Under the pieces are notes generated by a model. It made no database searches. It saw only the letters and a list, made by a program, of their open reading frames with translations, and was not told where the DNA came from. A DNA stretch of 64,000 bases from VXNE01 sp963665455 (GTDB taxonomy: Bacteria > Pseudomonadota > Gammaproteobacteria > Pseudomonadales > Azotimanducaceae), in assembly GCA_963665455.1 (NCBI GenBank), contig OY762279.1, positions 620,001-684,000 on the forward strand, in the 5' to 3' direction. The position numbers and the translations under genes are program-made. Shown one piece after another: positions 50,608-58,197 of the stretch. How positions within the stretch are numbered: the first letter of the stretch is position 1; every line of letters begins with the position of its first letter.

Positions 50608-51861
50608 TCACACGTCCGGCTGCGTGCAGGTCACCGGATGGCCCAGAAAAGCCTCGATGGCCGGCAGGTTGAAGGCGTCGTTCTCCGTGACGAAGCTGAT
50701 CGACGTGCCCGTGGCACCGGCGCGGCCGGTGCGCCCGATGCGGTGGACGTAGTCTTCCGCGTCCTCCGGGAGATCGTAGTTGATGACGTGGGTGATGCCC
50801 TCGACGTGAATCCCGCGGCCGGCCACGTCGGTGGCGACCACGATGGGCACCTCGCCCTCCTTGAACCGGTTGATCGTGGCCATGCGCTTGCGCTGCGGGA
50901 TGTCGCCGGCGAGACCCTCGCAGTCCATGCCGCGCTGCTGGAGATAGCGCACCAGACGATGCACCTCGTCGCGGCGGTTGACGAACACCAGGGTCTGGCC
51001 CCCGTCCTTCCCGTCCTTCCCGTCCTTCCCGTCCTTCCCGTCCTTCCCGTCCTTCCCGTCCTTTCCGTCTTTGCCCTCCCTCTTCTCCTCGAGAAAGCGC
51101 AGGATCGTGCCGCGCTTGTCCTGTGACGATAGCATCCAGAAACACTGCTCCACGGCTTCGGCGGCCACCGTCTCGGGCTCGATGGCGACATGGACGGGAT
51201 CCATGGTCCACTGCTTCGCGAGGTTCATGACGTCGTCGTTGAACGTGGCGCTGAAGAAGAGGGTCTGCCGCTCGCGCTTGCGCGGCGTCTGGTAGACGAT
51301 GCGGCGCACGTCGGGGATGAAACCGATGTCGAGCATCCGGTCGGCCTCGTCGATCACCAGCACCTCGACCCGGGAGAGGTTCACGATGCCGCGCCGGCAG
51401 TAGTCGAGCAACCGCCCCGGCGTCGCCACCAGGATGTCGATGTCCGTGCTGCGCAGGCGCTGCATCTGCTTGTTGAAGTCGATGCCGCCGTAGACCGCCG
51501 TCACGCGGGTGTCCAGGTAGTTCGAGAGATCGTGGGCGTCCTCGTCGATCTGTAGCGCGAGCTCCCGGGTCGGCGCGAGGATCAGCGCCCGGGGCGTGCC
51601 GGCGGGATTGGGGCGGTCGAGGGGAAACTCCTGCTGGCGCGCGAGGATGGTGATGAGGAAGGCGGCCGTCTTGCCGGTACCGGTCTGGGCCTGGCCCGTG
51701 ATGTCGTAGTCGGAGAGACTATAGGGGAGCACGCCGCTCTGGATGGGCGTGCATCTCTCGAAGCCGAGATCGTCGATGGCCCGCAGCAGCGGCGCCGGCA
51801 ATCCGAACTCGTCGAAGGTGTCGACGCGCTCCGCCTCCGCCGGTGCCTCCGCCACCGTCAT
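50608..51861 (-). CDS. rhlB: DEAD-box RNA helicase, RhlB-like, with KDG repeat insertion
   Basis: 417 aa. Q-motif CTPIQSGVLPYSL, Walker A AQTGTGKTAAF, PTRELALQ, LVIDEADRML (DEAD), FFSATF (SAT) and C-terminal LVFVNRRDEVH, VATDVAGRGIH, HRIGRTGRAG are present. The pattern is nearest RhlB. Between the first strand elements of the second RecA domain, after RFLEEKREG, lies KDG repeated eight times from a 9-nt DNA repeat. The C-terminus is short, without a basic tail. RhlB unwinds mRNA in the degradosome. ATG overlaps the aminotransferase stop by 4 nt. Confidence 0.87.
   Translation of the reverse strand: MTVAEAPAEAERVDTFDEFGLPAPLLRAIDDLGFERCTPIQSGVLPYSLSDYDITGQAQTGTGKTAAFLITILARQQEFPLDRPNPAGTPRALILAPTRELALQIDEDAHDLSNYLDTRVTAVYGGIDFNKQMQRLRSTDIDILVATPGRLLDYCRRGIVNLSRVEVLVIDEADRMLDIGFIPDVRRIVYQTPRKRERQTLFFSATFNDDVMNLAKQWTMDPVHVAIEPETVAAEAVEQCFWMLSSQDKRGTILRFLEEKREGKDGKDGKDGKDGKDGKDGKDGKDGGQTLVFVNRRDEVHRLVRYLQQRGMDCEGLAGDIPQRKRMATINRFKEGEVPIVVATDVAGRGIHVEGITHVINYDLPEDAEDYVHRIGRTGRAGATGTSISFVTENDAFNLPAIEAFLGHPVTCTQPDV
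51001..51075. repeat. In-frame 9-nt tandem repeat (CCCGTCCTT) within the helicase gene
   Basis: About eight copies; the first seven are identical and the last carries T substitutions (CTTTCCGTCTTT). On the coding strand each unit encodes Lys-Asp-Gly. Copy-number changes would keep the frame, altering only the length of the loop. Confidence 0.93.
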
Positions 51862-53141
51862 GATTCGCGCCGCAGTTTCCGCACGCTCGCGAGTTCGATG
51901 CAGAGCGCGAGGATCTCCGTCGCCGCCTCCACCTCGTCGGTGGACGCGAAGGTCGGCGCGAGGCGGATGGTCCGGTCGTCCGGGTCGTGACCGCCGGGAT
52001 GCGTCGCGCCGGCGGGGGTCAAGGTAACCCCCGCCTCCGCCGCCAGCGCGACGACCTCCGAGGCGAGCCCCGTCAGGGTGGTGACCGTGACGAAGTATCC
52101 GCCCTTGGGCTTTGTCCAGGTGGCGATCCCCAACCCGTCGAGAGACTCCCCGAGGATGCGCCCCACGGCCTCGAAGCGCGGCCGCACGAGGGCGGCATGG
52201 CCCCGCATGTGTTCCTCGACGCGGCCAAGGAGGAAGCGTGCTTGCCGCAACTGGTTGACCTTGTCGTGTCCCACGGTCATCACGGACATGCGGGCCTCGA
52301 GGCGGTCGAGGGTGTTCGGGCTGCCCGCGATGAACCCGACACCGGCCCCCGCGAAGGTGATCTTCGAGGTGGAGCCGAACAACACCACGCCGTCCTCGGT
52401 CCCCGCCTCGAAGGCCAGATCGAGCACGTTCTCAAGGGGGGCGGACGGAAACTCGAAGTCGTGTACCGCGTACGCGTTGTCCCACATCGTGACGAACCCG
52501 GCGGCGGCGCGCTCCGGCAGCCGGGCAATGCGCCGCACGGTGTCCGGGGAGTAGATGCAGCCCGACGGATTCGCATACTTCGGCACGCACCAGAGGGACT
52601 TCACCGCCGGGTCCGCGGCGACGAGGGCCTCGACGCGGTCCATGTCCGGACCCGTGTCCGTCATCGGCACCGGGACGGTCTCGATGCCGAGCGCGTCCGT
52701 GAGGGTGAAGTGGCGGTCGTAGCCCGGCACCGGGCAGAGCGCCTTCACCTCGCCCGCCTCCGTCCACGGCGCTCCGTTCAGCCCGTAGTGAAACGCGGTG
52801 TCCATCGCGAGGTACATGAGCGTCAGGCTGCTGTTGCCGCCGGCAATGACCTGTTCGGGGCGCACGCCGAGAATCTCCGCCCCCAGCGCGCGCGCCTCGG
52901 GGATGCCCCGCAGGCCGCCGTAGTTGCGCGTGTCCGTGCCGTCGGACGCGCGGTAGTCCCCCGCCAAGACGCCGTCCAGGGCGTCGGACAGATCCAGTTG
53001 CTCGCTGCCCGGCTTGCCACGCGTGAGGTCCAGGCTCAGGTTGGAGGCGCGTAGCCCTTGGTAACGCTCCCCAAGCACCCGCTCCCGCTCCTCCAGTTCG
53101 GGGGCCGACATGCCGCCGAGAAGTTCGTGCCCAACGCTCAC
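51858..53141 (-). CDS. Class Ic aspartate-aminotransferase-like PLP enzyme (Aminotran_MocR family)
   Basis: 427 aa. NLSLDLTRGKPGSEQLDLS, IAGGNSSLTLMYLAMD, YANPSGCIYSPDTV, MWDNAYAVHDF, and FGSTSKITFAGAGVGF with the PLP lysine are the signature of the subgroup that includes Corynebacterium glutamicum AspB, rather than of the MocR regulators (no HTH here). It transaminates aspartate/2-oxoglutarate in that group. GTG start at 53141 overlapping the argC stop by 4 nt; also overlaps the helicase start by 4 nt. Placement beside argC fits arginine/aspartate metabolism. Confidence 0.88.
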   Translation of the reverse strand: MSVGHELLGGMSAPELEERERVLGERYQGLRASNLSLDLTRGKPGSEQLDLSDALDGVLAGDYRASDGTDTRNYGGLRGIPEARALGAEILGVRPEQVIAGGNSSLTLMYLAMDTAFHYGLNGAPWTEAGEVKALCPVPGYDRHFTLTDALGIETVPVPMTDTGPDMDRVEALVAADPAVKSLWCVPKYANPSGCIYSPDTVRRIARLPERAAAGFVTMWDNAYAVHDFEFPSAPLENVLDLAFEAGTEDGVVLFGSTSKITFAGAGVGFIAGSPNTLDRLEARMSVMTVGHDKVNQLRQARFLLGRVEEHMRGHAALVRPRFEAVGRILGESLDGLGIATWTKPKGGYFVTVTTLTGLASEVVALAAEAGVTLTPAGATHPGGHDPDDRTIRLAPTFASTDEVEAATEILALCIELASVRKLRRES

Positions 53142-54073
53142 GCCGCGAGCCCCGTGGTTTCCTCAATGCCGAGCATGAGGTTCAGGTTCTGTACGGCGGC
53201 GCCGGATGCGCCCTTGCCCAGGTTGTCGTAGCGGGCGCAGAGCAGCACGTGCTCGTGGCTCCCGAACACCATCAGGTCCAATCGGTTCGTGTCGTTGCAT
53301 GCCGTGGCCTCCAGAAAGCCCTCTACCCGAGCGGCCTCCGCGCCCAGGGGCAGCACGCGCACGAACGGCTCCCCGGCGTAGCGCGCATCGAGCGTGGCGT
53401 GGATGTCCTCCACCGTGGCCCCCGACCGCAATTCAGTACGAAACAGCGGCACCTGCGTCAGGATGCCCTTGAAGAAGTGGCCCACCATGGGCGCGAACAG
53501 CGGTGCCGCGCCCGTGCCCGAGTAGCGGTGCATCTCCGGAACATGCTTGTGCGCGAGGTGCAGCCCGTAGGGTCGCACCCGCCATCCGGGGCCGTCGTGG
53601 GCCTCGTACGTGGCGATCAGGGATTTGCCGCCGCCGGAGTATCCCGACACCGCGTTCACCCGCAGGGGCACGTGCGGGGAGAGGATTCCCGCGTCGATGA
53701 GCGGCCGGACCGACAGCACGAACCCCGTCGGATAGCAGCCGGGATTGCTGACCCGATCAGCGGCGCGGAGCGCGTCGCGCGCACCGGGCTCAAGTTCCGG
53801 CATGCCGTACACCCAGCCCTCCGCCACGCGATGCGCCGTGCTCGCGTCGATGAGCCGGGTGCCCGGTGCGAGTGCGGCGGCCTCCCGCGCCGCATCGTCC
53901 GGCAGGCACAGGACGACCACGTCGGCTTCGCGATAGTAGTGGCGTCGGCAGGCGGGGTCCTTCCGCATTGCGTCCGGCACGGTCAACACCTCGACGTCGC
54001 CGCGCGTCCGCAACCGCGTCAGGATCTCCAGGCCGGTGGTGCCCGCTTGTCCGTCGATGAATACCTTGTGCAT
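53138..54073 (-). CDS. argC: N-acetyl-gamma-glutamyl-phosphate reductase, type 2
   Basis: 311 aa from the ATG at 54073; a TTG three codons upstream is also in frame. VFIDGQAGTTGLEI is the short NADP-binding N-terminus of the type 2 (ArgC2) form. The catalytic cysteine is in SNPGCYPTGF. VSGYSGGGKS, HLAHKHVPEM and CARYDNLGKGASGAA also match. It reduces N-acetylglutamyl phosphate in arginine synthesis. No other arg gene is near; the operon partner is the aminotransferase with a 4-nt overlap. Confidence 0.94.
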   Translation of the reverse strand: MHKVFIDGQAGTTGLEILTRLRTRGDVEVLTVPDAMRKDPACRRHYYREADVVVLCLPDDAAREAAALAPGTRLIDASTAHRVAEGWVYGMPELEPGARDALRAADRVSNPGCYPTGFVLSVRPLIDAGILSPHVPLRVNAVSGYSGGGKSLIATYEAHDGPGWRVRPYGLHLAHKHVPEMHRYSGTGAAPLFAPMVGHFFKGILTQVPLFRTELRSGATVEDIHATLDARYAGEPFVRVLPLGAEAARVEGFLEATACNDTNRLDLMVFGSHEHVLLCARYDNLGKGASGAAVQNLNLMLGIEETTGLAA

Positions 54074-54103
54074 GGGCCGCAAGGATCGGGAAACACGCGC
54101 ATT

Positions 54104-55312
54104 TTAGCAGTCCGCCGCACGTTGCCCCCTCGCCAACAGCGCTTCGATCCCCGTTGCCGACTCCGCCAACCGCGTCTCGCCCGCACACAACGCGTCGTTC
54201 CACGCTAGCGGGCCGTCCACTCCCGGAAAGAGATACCGCAGGGAATCCACCAGTGGCACGTCCGGGAACCGCCCTCGCGCGGCGTGCACGAACTTCACCG
54301 TCCTGAACCCATCGAACCAGATGAAGAACGCGCGTGCGTCCCGTGGCGGGGGTCGAGAGCGTTCGTAGCCGACGGCATGCAGCAACTCGGACACCGGTTC
54401 GGGCCAAGCTTCCCAGGCACCGCGCATGGCAGCCTCCTGGAGCAGGCGGAGCACGTCGAACGTCTCGGGGGCATAGTCCCTGCGGGACGCCATGTCGGCG
54501 GGCGCCGCGGCAAGGGCCGGTCCGGTGCCGAACGGAACCCGTTCCGACGCGCGGGCCTCAATCTCGACAAGGGGTTCCGCAAGCCGCCGGATCGCCCCCA
54601 CCTTCGCAAGCTTGTTGAGCATGTAGAAATCCTCGGCGGCGTTACGCTTCGGAAAGCCGCGCACCACCGCATAGGCGGTGGCGTCGATGGCCAGACAGCT
54701 TCCGACGGTGTGGAAGGCATAGGGCGACCCCGCATGTGCGAGCCGGTTCACGTAGTAACGCAGCGAGAGCTCGTAGCCGAGGGCCGCCTGCTCGAGTGCC
54801 GGGTCTTCGCTCACATGCGCGAACGGATAGACCCAGCCGGCGGCACGCTCGGCCCGTGGCGCGTCGAAGTACCCGGCCGGCAGCACCGCGTCGGCGTCGG
54901 TGCAGAAGAGGATCGGGGTCGCGACCGTCCCCTCCTCGATACACCGCAACGCGACGTCCCCGCCGATCCGCCGCGCCAGGCCGACGCCTTGACGCGCGGG
55001 GATGGGGACCTCGGTGCGGTCGATCACCATCACGTCGATGTTGCGCGCCGCGTCGAACCGTCCCGCCAGCCGCCCCAGCCTCTTCGTGCGCTCGACCGCC
55101 GGGTCCGACGGCGCAACATTGTCCGGCATGTTCGCGACGAGGATCACCAACACGTCCCGCGCATCCGGCGGCAGGGTGCGCGCGAGGAAGCTCTCCGGCT
55201 CGTCGAATGCCGGGATCGTTAGTGCGAAGCGGTAGTCGCGCTTCGGTAACTCCGCGGCCGCGGCCTCCGGGGCACCATGACTCGCGAGATAAAGTTGACG
55301 GTGCGCTTTCAA
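54104..55312 (-). CDS. Glycosyltransferase family 2-like hypothetical protein
   Basis: 402 aa from a TTG that overlaps the miaE stop by 4 nt. FALTIPAFDEPESFLARTL opens a GT-A-like nucleotide-binding core, and ILFCTDADAVLPAGYF supplies a D-x-D. GSCLAIDATAYAVVRGFPKRNAAEDFYMLNKLAKVG matches the acceptor-side motif of GT2 (E-D-F). The C-terminal 150 residues (FDVLRLLQEAAMRG, AFFIWFDGFRTVKFVHAA) are unassigned. No transmembrane segment. Sugar donor and acceptor unknown. Confidence 0.68.
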   Translation of the reverse strand: MKAHRQLYLASHGAPEAAAAELPKRDYRFALTIPAFDEPESFLARTLPPDARDVLVILVANMPDNVAPSDPAVERTKRLGRLAGRFDAARNIDVMVIDRTEVPIPARQGVGLARRIGGDVALRCIEEGTVATPILFCTDADAVLPAGYFDAPRAERAAGWVYPFAHVSEDPALEQAALGYELSLRYYVNRLAHAGSPYAFHTVGSCLAIDATAYAVVRGFPKRNAAEDFYMLNKLAKVGAIRRLAEPLVEIEARASERVPFGTGPALAAAPADMASRRDYAPETFDVLRLLQEAAMRGAWEAWPEPVSELLHAVGYERSRPPPRDARAFFIWFDGFRTVKFVHAARGRFPDVPLVDSLRYLFPGVDGPLAWNDALCAGETRLAESATGIEALLARGQRAADC

Positions 55313-55878
55313 TGCAGGGCCGCGCGGGGCGGCAGGTGGGCGACGATCTCCGCTTCCCGGTGGAGCAGCGCCTCAATGCGCCCGGCCACGTCCTGCTCGG
55401 GGCACTCGCGTTTCGCCAGTTCCATGAAGGTCCGCCAGTGTCGGCCCTCGCTGGTGGCGATGGCGCGATAGAACTTGCGCAAACCCGCGTCTTCGTGGGC
55501 GTCCGCCAGCAATCCGAAACGCTCCGCGCCCCTTCGCTCGACGATGGCGGCGATGAGGAGCCGATCAAGCAGATACGCCATCGACCCGCGCCGCACCTCG
55601 GCGTTCATCGCGTTCACGTAGGGGTCGCGCACGTCTGGACCGGGCTGGAGTCCGCGTTCAAGCAGCAGGCGCACGACTTCGCGGTAGTGCCCCAGTTCCT
55701 CCACCGCGAGGTCCGCCATCGCGCCCACCAGCGCGGGGCGATCCGGGTAGTGGGCAGCGAGTGCGAGGGCCATGCCGGACGCCTTCTTCTCACAGGAGGC
55801 GTGGTCGCGCAGGAAGGCGGGGAAGTCCGCGAGCACGGCCTCCAGCCAGTCCGGCCCGGTCGCTGCAAGCAGTTCCAT
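55309..55878 (-). CDS. miaE: tRNA-(ms2io6A)-hydroxylase MiaE
   Basis: 189 aa ferritin-like di-iron protein. DHASCEKKASGMALALAAHYPD, VEELGHYREVVRLL, VERRGAERFGLLA and SEGRHWRTFMELA give the E, E-x-x-H pattern of MiaE. The enzyme hydroxylates 2-methylthio-isopentenyl-adenosine 37 of tRNA; substrates include tRNA-Phe, which is present in this window. The ATG at 55878 is used. It is 39 nt downstream of the esterase gene. Confidence 0.9.
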   Translation of the reverse strand: MELLAATGPDWLEAVLADFPAFLRDHASCEKKASGMALALAAHYPDRPALVGAMADLAVEELGHYREVVRLLLERGLQPGPDVRDPYVNAMNAEVRRGSMAYLLDRLLIAAIVERRGAERFGLLADAHEDAGLRKFYRAIATSEGRHWRTFMELAKRECPEQDVAGRIEALLHREAEIVAHLPPRAALH

Positions 55879-55917
55879 GGCGCTTCGATGGTGCGGGCCG
55901 TCGGTAGCCCGAATCCG

Positions 55918-56571
55918 TTAGGCCTGAAAACGCGCGTTCAGCCAACGCGCGATGTCTACCAGTTCCTGATGGCAGACCTGGTGCCCCATGCCGTACTCGC
56001 GCCACTCCACCTGATAGTTGAGCGCCGTGAGGGCCTCCCGGGACGTGACCGCCCGGGTGATGGGAATCATCGGATCCATCAGCCCGTGCGCCATGAGGAT
56101 CGGGACGTCGACGCTTTCGAAACTGACTCGATCGAGCAGGTGCTCGTGATCGTGGACGTAGGTGGAGAGCGCCATGATGCCGGCGAAACGCGCCCGGCTC
56201 GACAAGCCAAGCTGCAGCGCCACGACGCCACCCTGGGAGAAGCCGGCCAGCACGATGCGGTCCGACGCGGTGCCCCGGGCGTTCTCTTCGCCGACGATCT
56301 CCTCGATGGTCGTTGCGGATGCGACGATGTCCTCCGTGCCGGCGAGGGGCGCACCGGGATCGATGTCGTACCACGCCCGCATCTCCGCGCCGCCGTTGAT
56401 CGTCACGGGGCGCACCGGCGCATGGGGGAAGACGAAGCGCAGGGGGACGTGAAGGTCCAGCTCGTCGACCACGGGCTCGAAGTCATGGCCGTCCGCGCCC
56501 AGGCCGTGCAGCCAGATCACGGTGCCGGCCGCGGTTTCGGGGGGTTCGATTTCGATGCGTTCCAAGGCCAT
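55918..56571 (-). CDS. Carboxylesterase / phospholipase (alpha/beta-hydrolase)
   Basis: 217 aa from the ATG at 56571; an upstream TTG would add five residues. WLHGLGADGHDFEPVV is the oxyanion region, GFSQGGVVALQLGL the nucleophile elbow, and HGLMDPMIPI supplies the Asp and GMGHQVCHQEL the His. This pattern fits the carboxylesterase 2/acyl-protein thioesterase group. Last gene of the long minus-strand cluster before the defence island. Confidence 0.9.
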   Translation of the reverse strand: MALERIEIEPPETAAGTVIWLHGLGADGHDFEPVVDELDLHVPLRFVFPHAPVRPVTINGGAEMRAWYDIDPGAPLAGTEDIVASATTIEEIVGEENARGTASDRIVLAGFSQGGVVALQLGLSSRARFAGIMALSTYVHDHEHLLDRVSFESVDVPILMAHGLMDPMIPITRAVTSREALTALNYQVEWREYGMGHQVCHQELVDIARWLNARFQA

Positions 56572-56586
56572 CGAACAAGCATACAA

Positions 56587-56960
56587 CGAGGGCGGCGCTT
56601 AGAATGCACCCTCAGGGATCAGGCGTTGTTCGGGGCGACGCTTCGACTTTCGATGACCGCACCTGAGACCGTCGGGAGGATCTCGCGCCCGCCTCCATCG
56701 CCAACGAACCGCCTCGGCGTCTCTGCCGACGTGCGATCAAGCTCAATGCCTCTCGTCTCGTGTCTTTCTGGTGTCTTTCTCATGTCTTTCGTTGACGGTC
56801 CGCATCCCTTTTGGCAGCATCCGGTCTAGGTCAACTCCATCAACACCAAGGTTCGGCGTGATTGCCGATTATCCAACTCGCTTCAAGTGTCAGGGCGTCT
56901 ACGAGATCGTTGAAGAGGAGAGGGCCAACATCCGCCACGGACCTCAGAAACGGATCCACA
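56587..56960. other. Upstream region of the defence operon with 11-bp periodic direct repeats
   Basis: TGTCTTTC occurs three times at 56761, 56772 and 56783, an exact 11-bp period. Such spacing is typical of OmpR/PhoB-type operators. A TTGACG follows at 56793 but no good -10. The region is non-coding as far as I can see. Confidence 0.5.
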
Positions 56961-58169
56961 GTGCGACAGACAAAGAAGAGCGCCAACGTCCTCTCCATCT
57001 CCGCCCGAGAGGCGTCCCTCCGACGCAAAGTCAGACGCCAACTCCGCTCACTCGGCTTCCACAAGTCGGGCGACGGCACCCTCCAGATCGATGGGGACGA
57101 CAAGGCGCTCGTCCGCCGCCTGCACAGTCCCCAGCGAGCCGACCGACTCTCCGCCAACTCCGATTTCCTAGCGCGACACGCCGATAACCTGCTCCCGCAC
57201 TTCGCGTCCGGAACAGACGTCGACCCCTGTTCCATCAGGCCGAGATTAGAGCGAGTGTACGCCGGAACTTGGCAAGCGGACCTTTTTCGCGTAGCCGCTC
57301 TGACCTGGTCCGTACCGGTGTCTAATGGGTTCGGTCGGCGTCTCCGCTATATCGTCTGGGATGACCACAACGACAAGATCCTAGGCCTCGTGGCGATCGG
57401 AGATCCCGTGTTCAATCTCTCCGTCCGAGACACGCTCATCGGATGGAATGCCAACGACCGTCGCGAGCGCCTCGTCAATGTCATGGACGCGTACGTCCTG
57501 GGTGCCTTGCCACCCTACAACACGTTGTTGGGCGGCAAACTGGTCGCCTGCCTTGTGCGCTCCCGTGAGGTCTATAACGAGTTCACGCGCACCTACGGCG
57601 ACACCTTCGGGACAATCTCCGGCAAGGCGAAGAAGGCGCGCCTCCTAGCCGCTACCACCTCCTCATCCATGGGACGGTCTTCCGTCTACAACCGCCTAAA
57701 GCTAGGCGACGTGCGCTACTTCGAACCGATTGGCTACACCCGCGGATGGGGCCATTTCCACATCTCGGATGACCTATTTCTCGAGTTACGCGACTACCTG
57801 CGCAGCATCGGCCATCGATACGCTGACCAGCACCGATTCGGTCAGGGGCCTAACTGGCGTCTACGGACTACGCGTGCAGCCCTCAAGGCGCTCGGACTCA
57901 GAGACGATTTGCTCAGGCACGGAATCCAGCGCCAAGTCTTCATCTGCAACCTCGCGTCGAACGCCACAACGATCCTGCGCACCGGGAAGGGTCGCCCCGA
58001 CCTCTCAACCCTTCTCAGTGTGCAGCAGGTTGCCGACCTCGCACTTGACCGCTGGATACTTCCTCGCGCCCACCGGAGGCCCCAATACCGACTGTGGGAT
58101 CGGTCCGATGTTCTGCGATCACTGAGCGACCCTGTCCTCAGCGATTCCCCGCGCATCGCGTCCCGGTGA
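56961..58169 (+). CDS. druA: Druantia anti-phage protein DruA (DUF4338)
   Basis: 402 aa from the GTG at 56961; the frame is open back to a TTG at 56862, but the conserved part begins at LRRKVRRQLRSLGF. Core motifs are RRLRYIVWDDHNDKILGLVAIGDP-type strand (split over about residues 138-161), SVRDTLIGWN, VMDAYVLGALPPYNTLLGGKL and TTSSSMGRSSVYNRLKLGDVRYF, the DUF4338 signatures, ending near RQVFICNLASNAT. DruA is the hallmark protein of type I Druantia; its biochemistry is not established. First gene of a four-gene, same-strand cluster with lower GC than the rest of the window. Confidence 0.82.
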   Translation: MRQTKKSANVLSISAREASLRRKVRRQLRSLGFHKSGDGTLQIDGDDKALVRRLHSPQRADRLSANSDFLARHADNLLPHFASGTDVDPCSIRPRLERVYAGTWQADLFRVAALTWSVPVSNGFGRRLRYIVWDDHNDKILGLVAIGDPVFNLSVRDTLIGWNANDRRERLVNVMDAYVLGALPPYNTLLGGKLVACLVRSREVYNEFTRTYGDTFGTISGKAKKARLLAATTSSSMGRSSVYNRLKLGDVRYFEPIGYTRGWGHFHISDDLFLELRDYLRSIGHRYADQHRFGQGPNWRLRTTRAALKALGLRDDLLRHGIQRQVFICNLASNATTILRTGKGRPDLSTLLSVQQVADLALDRWILPRAHRRPQYRLWDRSDVLRSLSDPVLSDSPRIASR

Positions 58170-58197
58170 TCGAACTACAGCGTGGCAATCTGACTCG

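Noticed and set aside
51001..51075. CRISPR-like repeat array
   Set aside because: Units are 9 nt without spacers and lie in frame inside a helicase gene.
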